Assembly: GCA_016786585.1 (NCBI GenBank)
Contig: JAEUUI010000002.1
Location: 25,852 to 89,851, forward strand
DNA from: Cyclobacteriaceae bacterium
GTDB lineage: Bacteria; Bacteroidota; Bacteroidia; Cytophagales; Cyclobacteriaceae
DNA: 64,000 nucleotides
Direction: 5' to 3'
The translations under genes were made by a program, and so were the position numbers. The notes below the pieces were generated by a model that saw only the letters and a program-made list of their open reading frames with translations, had not been told where the DNA came from and made no database searches. Position 1 is the first letter of the stretch. Each line of letters opens with the position of its first letter. This document shows positions 9,251-16,955 of the stretch, one piece after another.

Positions 9251-10456
9251 TCACTTGCCTGTAACTCTGCCGATAAATAGAATCGCCTTCGAACGATTAT
9301 CGACAATTAGAAAAACGAAAGAGTGGTTGGCATTAAAAATTTTAGGTTGAGGTGGTTCTGCAGGCTGACCGCCACCTCCGCCAGTAACAACCATTTCAAC
9401 TTCAGTAACGGCAGCCGCTTCCGTGCGCGCTTCATTGACCTCAATAAACGTCTTGTGAATGATGCTGCCGATTTTCAGAGTCGTATCTGATATCCCGCTG
9501 AAATCTGCGTGATCCGAAAACATTTCGCTATAACCCATCGCTTCAATGTTGCTGATCGGTCTAACTTCTGATTCAATTCTAAATTTCGGCACCGAAAGTA
9601 TCACCATGGAGGCGGGGTACAAGTTGATTGTGGAAAAGTACTCAGCTGTTAATTTTTCCTCCAGGGTGATTATTCCGAAACGTTTTTTCGGAAGAAGAAT
9701 GACCATACTGAACTCATTGCAGTTATATGGTATACCCACGCATTGCATATCCTCGTTTTCGTAATAGTCCAATCGAGATTCTTTGTTCAAAAAGTCCATC
9801 TTCACTTTTTCTTTTGAGAGTGAATGAAAATTCCGCTCTTTCGTTTCCGTTTTTTGAAACGGATCCTGCCATTCTCCCATAAAGTAAATTGCATTAATGA
9901 TGCTCATTCGCGCATCCGCACTTAACTCCATGCCGCTTATTTTGCCTGACGTTTTTTTAGCGATCCAGTTGTCCAACTGTTGACCAGCACCCGACAAGTC
10001 GTTCTTACTAAAAGAAAATACATCCGATTGGTAATCTGTTTCAACTACGCGTTTATAATTTTCTTTTATAGGTGTATCATCCCGAATCCACAATGAGTTA
10101 GCCAACAAAAGTTCATTTTTTGAATTGTTGTTTTCAGAATCCAGAAAGCACGTGCTGCGTTCGTTGGTTTGCAGTGTTTTATGGAGAAGTTCCATATACG
10201 CACTTGACTGATTGTTAACAGGACCTGTTGATAAAAGATCATCCATCTCCACCCGCGTTGTGGTCGCAGAACCTTCATTGACAATACTCATAGCTGTCGA
10301 CAGACTGAACGGAGAAATAAAAAAATTACCGGTATCAGGCCGGGTCGCACGATAAATTCTAAAAGTAAAGTTGTTGTTTGCTTTAACCAGTGGTTCCTGA
10401 GAAAAGGAATACCCGGCGCTGAGAATAGCGACTACCCACAACACAATCTTTTTCAT
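9251..10456 (-). CDS. Exported serpin-family protease inhibitor
   Basis: A 401-residue serpin with a signal peptide (MKKIVLWVVAILSAGYSFSQ). Family hallmarks are NNFTFRIYRA and FFISPFSLSTAMSI near the N-terminus, NAIYFMGEWQDPF mid-protein, the reactive-centre-loop hinge VNEARTEAAAVTEV, and the C-terminal SFVFLIVDNRSKAILFIGRV. The small-residue hinge suggests an inhibitory serpin. The loop after the hinge is unusual: five glycines followed by a Pro-rich segment (QPAEPPQP), so P1 cannot be assigned. The gene lies 4 nt after the TonB-domain protein in a sigma-factor operon, which suggests envelope or exoprotease-related regulation. Confidence 0.93.
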   Translation of the reverse strand: MKKIVLWVVAILSAGYSFSQEPLVKANNNFTFRIYRATRPDTGNFFISPFSLSTAMSIVNEGSATTTRVEMDDLLSTGPVNNQSSAYMELLHKTLQTNERSTCFLDSENNNSKNELLLANSLWIRDDTPIKENYKRVVETDYQSDVFSFSKNDLSGAGQQLDNWIAKKTSGKISGMELSADARMSIINAIYFMGEWQDPFQKTETKERNFHSLSKEKVKMDFLNKESRLDYYENEDMQCVGIPYNCNEFSMVILLPKKRFGIITLEEKLTAEYFSTINLYPASMVILSVPKFRIESEVRPISNIEAMGYSEMFSDHADFSGISDTTLKIGSIIHKTFIEVNEARTEAAAVTEVEMVVTGGGGGQPAEPPQPKIFNANHSFVFLIVDNRSKAILFIGRVTGK

Positions 10457-10459
10457 AGT

Positions 10460-11767
10460 TTATTCTTCCAGTTCGAACTTGAACTTGACACGGGCCTTGT
10501 CGTTAACGGGTGTTCCGTCTTTTGTTGTTGGAATCCACTTGGCACCCTGCAGAATTAGGCGGATAACTTCTTCATCGCAGCCATTGCCGATACCGCGTAC
10601 AATTCTGAATTCACTTAATGCTCCGGTGGCATCAACTTTAAATTCAATCATCACGGTTCCCTCAATTTTCAGATCGCGTGCCTCTTTCGGATATTTATAA
10701 CTCTTCTCCAGGTATTGCTTAAATGCGCGGTTACCGGTTTCCGGATGAGCTGGAATTGTGTAAACGTTAGTTGGGCCAAAATCACGCATGCCACTGGTTT
10801 CGACAGCAGCTTCTTCCTGTGCGGCATCGGTCATTTCAATTTTCACCGGGAGATAAGTACTGTCAATGCCGTCAATTTTTACTTCCGTACTTTCTAATCC
10901 TTCTGAAGAATACACGAGCGTTTTCTCGCGGCTGTTTGCCGTGATGGAGTATCGGCCATGTGCATCGGTTTTGGTAATTACCCCCGTACCTTTCAATGCA
11001 ACACTAACATCCGGGAGCGGTGTACCATCTTCTGCTGATAAAACACGACCTGTGACGATGGTCGGGCGTGCATCAACTGCTGCGATGTAACCTTCGGCAA
11101 TTTTTATCTCGTTCGCAGATGGAAGACGGATTTCCTGTTTTTTCTCAGGATCGTTACTGGTTACTTTACTGGTTTCTTCACGTGCAATTGAAGTAGCCGG
11201 TTCACTTACATTGTCTTTCGTAAGGTTATTGTCGGCTAGCGTTTCGGAAAGTTCAGGGAGTTGTTCTGCTGTTTTTGTTTCAGCCACGAGAGGAGCCGGT
11301 TGCTTACTTCGCTTGACGCGCGGAGTGGAATGAATTTCTTTTTTTGGCTGGGGAGCGGGAGATGTTGTATCGGGGGCGGGAGCTGATTGTTTAGTTTCGG
11401 TTGGCGGAGGTGTTTCAATTTTCGGTTGCGTTTTCGGAAGTTCATTTGAAATTTCCGGTTGAAGCGCCAGCGTTTGTTTCTGATCTTGTTTTAAGAAAAG
11501 CCAAACGGCAATCATCGAAACCGCCACCAGTGCCACCGCGGCAGCAATGCGCATCGGCCACAGCCACGTTGAAGATTTTTGTTTTGCTATTCGCTGATTT
11601 AATTCTGCGATGTCTTTCGAAAAGTCTGTAGCGTCAATTAACGCTGCACCTTCCAGCGCGTCTGCCAGAAACGTATCATCCAGCGCCCGTTTTTCAAGCG
11701 CGTGCATTTCCGCAGGAGTAAGTTTTCCGGCCAGGTAATTTTCGATATCGTTCTTGTACTTATCCAT
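10460..11767 (-). CDS. Hybrid anti-sigma-like / carboxypeptidase-regulatory / TonB C-terminal membrane protein
   Basis: A 435-residue single-pass protein. The N-terminus (MDKYKNDIENYLAGKLTPAE) resembles the helical cytoplasmic part of Bacteroidota anti-sigma proteins. One membrane helix lies at about 72-90 (AAAVALVAVSMIAVWLFL). A Pro/Lys/Thr-rich periplasmic linker follows to about 225, then a CarboxypepD_reg-like domain (VTGRVLSAEDGTPLPDVSV) and a C-terminal TonB domain (EGTVMIEFKVDATGALSEF). Its start overlaps the sigma-factor stop (ATGGATAA), so translation is probably coupled. I infer an envelope sensor controlling the sigma factor. The TonB domain could also bind an outer-membrane receptor. 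Confidence 0.85.
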   Translation of the reverse strand: MDKYKNDIENYLAGKLTPAEMHALEKRALDDTFLADALEGAALIDATDFSKDIAELNQRIAKQKSSTWLWPMRIAAAVALVAVSMIAVWLFLKQDQKQTLALQPEISNELPKTQPKIETPPPTETKQSAPAPDTTSPAPQPKKEIHSTPRVKRSKQPAPLVAETKTAEQLPELSETLADNNLTKDNVSEPATSIAREETSKVTSNDPEKKQEIRLPSANEIKIAEGYIAAVDARPTIVTGRVLSAEDGTPLPDVSVALKGTGVITKTDAHGRYSITANSREKTLVYSSEGLESTEVKIDGIDSTYLPVKIEMTDAAQEEAAVETSGMRDFGPTNVYTIPAHPETGNRAFKQYLEKSYKYPKEARDLKIEGTVMIEFKVDATGALSEFRIVRGIGNGCDEEVIRLILQGAKWIPTTKDGTPVNDKARVKFKFELEE

Positions 11768-12323
11768 TTTCTTCCATGCAGATTTTAAGATTTCTTTTTC
11801 CGTTTTGGATAAAGCTCTTTACCTGGTTCAAATCGTATCCCGTAATCTGCGCGATGTCTTTGTAGCATTTCTCTTCCAAATAGAACAGCCGGACACAGAC
11901 TTTCTGCTCCGGGTTCAATTTTTCGATACACTGCTCTAATTTACCAAGATTCGTCTCCAGTTCTGCACCGTCTTCCAGATGCATTTCCGGGGCCGTTTCC
12001 ACAACGAAAGAAGAAATTTCTTCTGTGAATTTTCCCTTTTTTGAGCGCAACTGCATCAGGCATTGATTTCGGGCTGTGACATATAACCAGCTCTTAAAAT
12101 GCTGCACATCATGCGTTTTTAGCGTTTCCGAGAGTTTTTCATAGAGTTGCATCACACCGTCTTTGGCGTCATCACGGTCTTTCAGGTATTTCAGGCACAC
12201 CCCGTAAACCATCGAACTGTATCGCGTGTAGAGAATTCCCAACCAGTTGCTCTCGCCCGTGACTTTATACTGAGCGATCAGCTCGGTATCGGTCATTTCG
12301 GTATGGGCTTTTTTAGAGAGCAT
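11760..12323 (-). CDS. ECF-type RNA polymerase sigma factor
   Basis: A 187-residue sigma-70-like factor. Region 2 is at about 20-90 (ILYTRYSSMVYGVCLKYL, then HFKSWLYVTARNQCL). Region 4 is at about 130-180 (LNPEQKVCVRLFYLEEK, then YKDIAQITGYDLNQVKSFI). A second ATG at 12296 (MTDTELIAQY) is a possible start. The stop overlaps the next gene, the TonB/anti-sigma hybrid, and the serpin follows. A near-consensus -7 element (TACTTTTC) lies about 14 nt upstream. The regulon is unknown; operon neighbours suggest cell-envelope or protease control. Confidence 0.92.
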   Translation of the reverse strand: MLSKKAHTEMTDTELIAQYKVTGESNWLGILYTRYSSMVYGVCLKYLKDRDDAKDGVMQLYEKLSETLKTHDVQHFKSWLYVTARNQCLMQLRSKKGKFTEEISSFVVETAPEMHLEDGAELETNLGKLEQCIEKLNPEQKVCVRLFYLEEKCYKDIAQITGYDLNQVKSFIQNGKRNLKICMEENG

Positions 12324-12700
12324 TCATCGATTTCGAGAAAAGTACAAAATGATTTATGGAAATCGGAATTCTGCCGCATCTCAGATGCAGGTTTTAGAAT
12401 AAGTACGGCTGGTAAGTGTCGGGTTGCAAGGCAAGAGTATCCTGGCAGAATTACCAGCTATGGGTTCCTAAACAACAGGTTCCTGATCTGACCCGAACAG
12501 CTGCCCCTGATTGAGAGCAGTATTCAAATGCTGGTGAATAGTCTGCGTGGGTGTTGTGTCCATAGAATTGCGCAGGGGTAGCCGGGTCGGAAATTTAAAA
12601 GTCATTGTGGCGATGACAATCTTGGGGCCGGGCTACGTGGCAAGTGGAGAATGAAGTGCCCGGCTTGCAGGGTTGCTTGCTGAAAAAATACATGCGTTAA
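12324..12700. other. Non-coding gap with several potential RNA hairpins
   Basis: About 480 nt separate the sigma-factor start from the S41 protease stop. Hairpins seen in the left part: GCATC/GATGC at 12376-12388; GCTGGTAA/TTACCAGC at 12408-12458; a bulged stem GTAGCC(GG)/(CC)GGCTAC at 12578-12636 enclosing GTCAT/ATGAC at 12601-12617. I do not recognise tmRNA, RNase P RNA, SRP RNA or a riboswitch here. The strand of any transcript is uncertain. The right-hand part is listed separately as a candidate small RNA. Confidence 0.4.
12468..12605 (-). CDS. Possible 45-residue ORF, doubtful
   Basis: An ATG at 12605 opens 45 codons ending at TAG 12470-12468. The second half starts with an internal methionine and reads MDTTPTQTIHQHLNTALNQG, which looks protein-like in composition. 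It lies on the same strand as, and upstream of, the sigma-factor gene. It has no recognisable domain, overlaps hairpin-forming sequence, and could be chance. Confidence 0.18.
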   Translation of the reverse strand: MTFKFPTRLPLRNSMDTTPTQTIHQHLNTALNQGQLFGSDQEPVV

Positions 12701-12712
12701 TTTTTGGAAGGT

Positions 12713-12800
12713 TAACATTCGACTCAATCGCAAGTCGACACTAACCTAACCTGAACTGCGATTGGGGGTTCCCGGAAGTAATTCCGGGAACTTTTCTTTT
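12713..12800 (+). ncRNA. Candidate small RNA with hairpin/pseudoknot and terminator
   Basis: A rightward unit of about 88 nt with no coding potential. The hairpin TCGACT/AGTCGA (12719-12724 and 12733-12738) encloses the 8-nt loop CAATCGCA. That loop is perfectly complementary to TGCGATTG at 12757-12764, so the RNA can form an H-type pseudoknot or switch between two folds. The linker ACACTAACCTAACCTGAAC is predicted single-stranded. A strong terminator (12768-12800) closes it. A TTG (12677-12679) and, 18 nt later, TAATTTTTG (12698-12706) form a near-consensus promoter. No protein gene on this strand lies upstream. The class is unknown to me. Confidence 0.45.
12768..12800 (+). terminator. Strong rightward intrinsic terminator
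   Basis: A perfect 10-bp stem GTTCCCGGAA/TTCCGGGAAC with a GTAA loop is followed by TTTTCTTTT on the + strand. The T-run serves only rightward transcription, yet the neighbouring protein genes on both sides are on the minus strand. This implies a + strand transcript in the gap. Confidence 0.85.
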
Positions 12801-12808
12801 ATAGAGGT

Positions 12809-14734
12809 TTACTTTTTCTTTTGCAGCACCTCAATCGCTTTCTTCAATACGCTGTCGTTGCCAGAGATAAGATCATCGACCGAATTTTCGATTGTTATAT
12901 CCGGATTGATTCCATACCCAACAAATTGCCGACCATCGGGGTATTCATCACGTTTTGTACAAACGCGGGCCGAGCCACCGTCAGGGAGCTCAATGGTAAT
13001 GGGCTGACCGGTACTGCCGAAAGTTTTTGAACCAATTGTGGTTGTGATGTGCAGGTTATCAAGCGCAATCAAAAAATCTTCCGCAGCTGACGCGGTATTG
13101 TGGCCTGTAAGTACCACAAACGGTACGGTAACTTTTTTCGTAGCAGTTGGCGTAAGCGTGTCGCCCGGCTCGCGATACCACACCTCACCTTTATAATATT
13201 GAACAGTGTTTCTCTCCCAATCGGAAAGCGGTTCACTTCTTCTTGCGTTGCTGCGATAGTTATTCACACGAAAAGAACCCCATGCACGATAAGCCGACCG
13301 AAGCTCACGGGTGCGCCAGGCAGATCCAACAAACGAGCGGTGTGTGAGGTGCTCAATAATTCCATAACCGTTACCGGAACTTCCGCCACCATTTTTACGG
13401 ATGTCAATGATCAGCGCCTTGCAGTTATTAATCGAGTCGATTTTGCTTTCGAATTGCTTAACGATGTCCTCATCCCCAAAGGAATTCAATGATACATACG
13501 CGATATTACCCGGAAGCTTTTTAAACTCGAGCAATTTCCAGGGTTGTTGTTTTTTAATCCACGTGACATTTTGTGAATTCCGCACCAGGCTGATTTTTTG
13601 TTCTTTCCCTTTTGGTGCTTTGTACGAAACTTCGACTTCGGTTCCCTGTTTTCCGTCAAGCATGTCGCGGATGGCCCAATCGGTTCGAATGTGTTGGGTA
13701 GACGAACTGATGTACGGATAAAGATTTTCTTCCAGGTACTGTTGGATCGGGATGCCATTAACTGTTAATATTTCTGTTCCAATGGGCAAGGAGGGAGCTA
13801 ATGTTTCCGATACGTTTTCCACAATTGCCTTTCCTCCGATGTTGATGAGCCATACCGGTGGTGAGTCAATTCCCTCGCGTGCACCAAATGACGGATAGAC
13901 ATTGGTATGGCCGTCCTTCAGCAAAGCGCACATGCGGGTCATGGTTTTATAGTACTCTGCGTCCGACTGATCCTTTTCAATCAGTGGAAGATATTCGATG
14001 AATACGTGATCCCAGTTTAGTTGGGGCACCTGGTCGAAGAACGCGAAGTTGTATTTTACTTCGGTCCAGAATTGCGTGAAGCCAAAAATGCGCTGTTCCT
14101 GCGAAAGTGTTTTGCCGGGAGCTTTATAGTAGATGAAATCAGCTGGCACAACATACACCTTGGCAATGGCCATCAGCATCGCATAGAGTTTTGGATATTG
14201 CTGAAGCACCAACGTTCGTTTTGATTGGTCGAGCTCATTGTATGTGTCGGGCACGGCAAATGGCAACTCAATCCCAACAGAAAAAAGATTGCGGCCTGTA
14301 AAGAACCAGGCGCCAACCACACTGTTTTTTGTTCCTGTTTTTGTGCGGAGGTAAACACTTCCACCAGCATCGTTGCGTGTGTCGGCTTTATAACCCATTT
14401 CCTTAAGACCCTTTTTCCAGCGATCGTACAACTCGTTGCCCGTTTTGCCGGATTCAATTTCAATCCATGTGGTTTTGTCAGGCGATTTTAACGAAACAGA
14501 ATTGTTATCGCTTTTATCAGCTTGAAGGCTTATTCCGGCTTTCTCCAAAGCAGGGAGTAAACGTTGATGAGCCTGCGGATAGTCGGGTACAAACTCCGAC
14601 CGGGAGATGAATTCCATCAGCACATAACTTTGGCCGATGCGTTCGAAAAGGTCGTTGATTTGTGCATGGACGGTGGAGGTTGCCAGAATAGCTGCCACGA
14701 ACAATATTCGGGCAATTGAGAAAAATTTTTTCAT
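12809..14734 (-). CDS. Exported S41-family serine peptidase (tail-specific protease type)
   Basis: A 641-residue protein with a signal peptide (MKKFFSIARILFVAAILATS, cleaved after VHAQ). The middle contains a PDZ-like stretch (GTEILTVNGIPIQQYLEE, about 315-335). The S41 core follows: IDIRKNGGGSSGNGYG, then LTGHNTASAAEDFLIAL, where the serine of TASAAED is the likely nucleophile, and IGSKTFGSTGQP. It is a periplasmic or surface protease or peptide-cleaving enzyme whose target is unknown. It is a single gene, divergent from the sigma factor at 14887; the 152-nt gap holds the latter's promoter. Confidence 0.9.
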   Translation of the reverse strand: MKKFFSIARILFVAAILATSTVHAQINDLFERIGQSYVLMEFISRSEFVPDYPQAHQRLLPALEKAGISLQADKSDNNSVSLKSPDKTTWIEIESGKTGNELYDRWKKGLKEMGYKADTRNDAGGSVYLRTKTGTKNSVVGAWFFTGRNLFSVGIELPFAVPDTYNELDQSKRTLVLQQYPKLYAMLMAIAKVYVVPADFIYYKAPGKTLSQEQRIFGFTQFWTEVKYNFAFFDQVPQLNWDHVFIEYLPLIEKDQSDAEYYKTMTRMCALLKDGHTNVYPSFGAREGIDSPPVWLINIGGKAIVENVSETLAPSLPIGTEILTVNGIPIQQYLEENLYPYISSSTQHIRTDWAIRDMLDGKQGTEVEVSYKAPKGKEQKISLVRNSQNVTWIKKQQPWKLLEFKKLPGNIAYVSLNSFGDEDIVKQFESKIDSINNCKALIIDIRKNGGGSSGNGYGIIEHLTHRSFVGSAWRTRELRSAYRAWGSFRVNNYRSNARRSEPLSDWERNTVQYYKGEVWYREPGDTLTPTATKKVTVPFVVLTGHNTASAAEDFLIALDNLHITTTIGSKTFGSTGQPITIELPDGGSARVCTKRDEYPDGRQFVGYGINPDITIENSVDDLISGNDSVLKKAIEVLQKKK

Positions 14735-14851
14735 GCGGTAAGGGAGCTGATGGTTGTACCGGGAAACGAATAAAAAGTTACGAAATCAAAGTTAACGCGG
14801 CATTTATAACGCCCAAAACCATGGTTTGAAGGTGTATTGACATCAATATTA

Positions 14852-14879
14852 TTGCCCTATGCGTTTTTTGCTATTTTTG
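14852..14879 (+). promoter_or_regulatory. Bacteroidota-type promoter of the sigma/anti-sigma/gmk operon
   Basis: TTG (14852-14854), a 17-nt spacer and TATTTTTG (14872-14879), matching TTG-N17-23-TAnnTTTG. The ATG is at 14887, so the transcript would be nearly leaderless. Confidence 0.55.
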
Positions 14880-14886
14880 TCGGTTC

Positions 14887-15474
14887 ATGGAAGAAGAGGT
14901 ACCGAAACAGAGCTATTCAGAAGCTCAAAAAACGCAGATTTTCAACAACGAGTTCATGCCGCACGTGAACTCGATGTACAATTTCGCGTATCGCCTCACA
15001 TTTGATGAAGACGATGCCAAAGACCTCGTTCAGGACACGTATTTAAAGGCATATCGGTTCATAGAATCATTCCAGCAAGGAACTAATGCAAAAGCATGGC
15101 TGTTTCGGATTTTAAAGAACAGCTTCATTAACGACTACCGGAAGAAACGTAAGGAGCCGGCCAAAGTCGATTATCAGGAAGTTGAGACGTACTATAACTC
15201 AGAAGATGTAGACCGCCAGATTACACCCGACCTGCGGGTGGAGTCGTTGCAGGATATGATCGGGGATGAGATATCCAATGCACTAAATTCATTGGATGTA
15301 GATTTTCGCACAGTGATTATCCTGTGCGATCTGGAAGGGTTTAAATATGATGAGATGGCAAAAATTCTCGATATACCAATTGGTACGGTGCGCAGCCGGC
15401 TTCACCGCGCGCGCAACCTGCTAAAAGAAAAACTGAGTGAATATGCCAAAAGCATGGGTTATAAAAATACGTAA
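14887..15474 (+). CDS. ECF-type RNA polymerase sigma factor
   Basis: A 195-residue sigma factor. Region 2 is at about 20-95 (YNFAYRLTFDEDDAKDLVQD, then KAWLFRILKNSFINDYRKK). Region 4 is at about 135-190 (FRTVIILCDLEGFKYDEMAK, then GTVRSRLHRARNLLKEKL). The acidic linker ETYYNSEDVD is typical of a widely conserved Bacteroidota group resembling SigR/RpoE-like factors. A zinc anti-sigma protein begins 3 nt after its stop, so this is a redox- or stress-type sigma/anti-sigma pair by family analogy. gmk and nadD follow in the same run. Confidence 0.94.
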   Translation: MEEEVPKQSYSEAQKTQIFNNEFMPHVNSMYNFAYRLTFDEDDAKDLVQDTYLKAYRFIESFQQGTNAKAWLFRILKNSFINDYRKKRKEPAKVDYQEVETYYNSEDVDRQITPDLRVESLQDMIGDEISNALNSLDVDFRTVIILCDLEGFKYDEMAKILDIPIGTVRSRLHRARNLLKEKLSEYAKSMGYKNT

Positions 15475-15477
15475 GTT

Positions 15478-15729
15478 ATGAGTCACCAACCTTCATCCGG
15501 TAAACGTACCTGTATGCAGATGCTTCAGGATATGCTTGATGGCGAAGCCACACCCGAGCAGCAGGACGAGTTTAAGGATCATATGTATGGCTGCATGCCG
15601 TGCTATCAGAAATATAACCTTGAGATGGTGATTAAAGACTTGCTCAAGTCGAAGTGCTGCGGCCAGGGTGCACCACCCGAGCTGATCGCCCAGATAAAAG
15701 CCAAAATCGAACAAAAGAACGTATTGTAA
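15478..15729 (+). CDS. Zinc-binding anti-sigma factor (ZAS/zf-HC2 type)
   Basis: An 83-residue soluble protein. The HxxxCxxC zinc motif is H35-x3-C39-x2-C42 (HMYGCMPC), the signature of zinc anti-sigma proteins that release their sigma factor on thiol oxidation. Extra cysteines at C12 and in KSKCCGQG could take part in redox sensing. It has no membrane segment. It is 3 nt from its sigma factor, and its stop overlaps the gmk start (TAATG). The redox role is inferred from the family. Confidence 0.88.
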   Translation: MSHQPSSGKRTCMQMLQDMLDGEATPEQQDEFKDHMYGCMPCYQKYNLEMVIKDLLKSKCCGQGAPPELIAQIKAKIEQKNVL

Positions 15730-16298
15730 TGCCGGGAAAAGCGATCATTTTCTGCGCGCCTTCGGGATCCGGAAAAACAACGATTGTAAAACACCTGCTT
15801 CAAAATAATTCCGACCTGGGATTTTCCATCTCTGCCGTAACGCGCGATAAGCGCGGCCGTTCTGAAGTTGATGGGAAAGATTATCATTTCTTAACACCCG
15901 ATCAGTTTAAGGAAAAAATTCTTAACGATGAATTCATCGAATGGGAAGAAGTGTATGCCGGTAACTACTACGGTACGCTCAAATCAGAAATTGAACGTAT
16001 CTGGAATGAAGGCAAGAATGTAATTTTCGATGTGGATGTGAAAGGCGGCTTAAGCCTCAAGAAATATTTTGGGGATAAGGCACTCGCCATTTTTGTAAAA
16101 GTTCCTTCAATGGAAATTCTTGAACAACGCTTGCGGGGAAGAGGCACCGAATCGGAAGACGGTCTCTCAAGAAGATTGTTCAAGGCAAACTTCGAAATGT
16201 CGTTTCAGGACCAGTTCGATATCGTGTTGGTTAATGAACATCTTGACACCTCCCTCGCGGAAGCTCAACGCCTCTACAACGAGTTCAAAGCAAAATGA
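15729..16298 (+). CDS. gmk: Guanylate kinase
   Basis: A 189-residue cytoplasmic enzyme that phosphorylates GMP to GDP with ATP. The P-loop APSGSGKTT is at about 9-17, and the GMP-binding region follows ([20 protein letters not shown], then [13 protein letters not shown]). I chose the ATG at 15729, which overlaps the anti-sigma stop as TAATG, rather than a start 75 nt upstream inside that gene. The stop overlaps the nadD start by 4 nt. Its place directly behind a sigma/anti-sigma pair means its expression may follow that stress response. Confidence 0.97.
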   Translation: MPGKAIIFCAPSGSGKTTIVKHLLQNNSDLGFSISAVTRDKRGRSEVDGKDYHFLTPDQFKEKILNDEFIEWEEVYAGNYYGTLKSEIERIWNEGKNVIFDVDVKGGLSLKKYFGDKALAIFVKVPSMEILEQRLRGRGTESEDGLSRRLFKANFEMSFQDQFDIVLVNEHLDTSLAEAQRLYNEFKAK

Positions 16299-16882
16299 AA
16301 GTCGGGTTATTCTTCGGCTCGTTTAATCCCATTCACATCGGTCATTTGATCATCGCCAACATTATGGCTGAAACCACCGACCTGGATAAGGTCTGGTTTG
16401 TTGTTACTCCGCATAATCCGCTCAAGCCTTCTAAAAGTTTATTGCATGATTTCGACCGGTACGACATGGTCCGTGCCGCGGTTTATGAGCATTATAAATT
16501 GCAGGTTTCGGATGTGGAATTTCATCTGCCGAAACCTAACTACACGATCCATACGCTGGTTCACCTTACCGAGAAGCATCCTGATAAGCAATTCAAAGTA
16601 ATCATCGGAGAAGATAACCTTGATAGTTTCACGAAGTGGAAAAACTACGAGCGGATCATTGAGGATTATGGCTTGTATGTGTATCCGCGCCTGCAAACTC
16701 CCGGTGCGCCTGTAACAAATTCAGACTTGAAACGTCATCCGAACGTTCGCATGGTTGAAGCTCCGTTGATGGATATCTCTGCTACTTTTATTCGCAATTG
16801 CATTAAAAAAGGGCAATCCGTTCGCTATCTTGTTCCGGATTCCGTGGAGGCAATCATCCGCGACAAAAAATTTTATCAGTAA
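16295..16882 (+). CDS. nadD: Nicotinate-nucleotide adenylyltransferase
   Basis: A 195-residue enzyme of NAD synthesis that transfers AMP from ATP to nicotinate mononucleotide. The nucleotidyltransferase motif [11 protein letters not shown] is at residues 8-18, and the C-terminal [13 protein letters not shown] matches the second ATP-binding ISSTxIR motif. The start overlaps the gmk stop by ATGA, so the two are translationally coupled. Length and motifs are normal for the family. Confidence 0.97.
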   Translation: MKVGLFFGSFNPIHIGHLIIANIMAETTDLDKVWFVVTPHNPLKPSKSLLHDFDRYDMVRAAVYEHYKLQVSDVEFHLPKPNYTIHTLVHLTEKHPDKQFKVIIGEDNLDSFTKWKNYERIIEDYGLYVYPRLQTPGAPVTNSDLKRHPNVRMVEAPLMDISATFIRNCIKKGQSVRYLVPDSVEAIIRDKKFYQ

Positions 16883-16955
16883 GCAACATTTTTCATAAAC
16901 CGGGCATCTGTTAAGAGCATTTGTCCGTATGGATACACATTACGAAACCCCCACT

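Noticed and set aside
11820..11845. GGTTCAAATC, resembling a tRNA T-arm
   Set aside because: Lies within the sigma-factor coding region with no matching acceptor, D or anticodon arms.
12147..12491. 114-residue + strand frame crossing the sigma-factor gene start
   Set aside because: Antisense to the sigma factor over half its length and has no recognisable motif; it is a shadow frame.
13100..13721. Two + strand frames of over 100 codons inside the S41 protease gene
   Set aside because: Fully antisense to a gene with clear catalytic motifs; composition follows the complementary codons.
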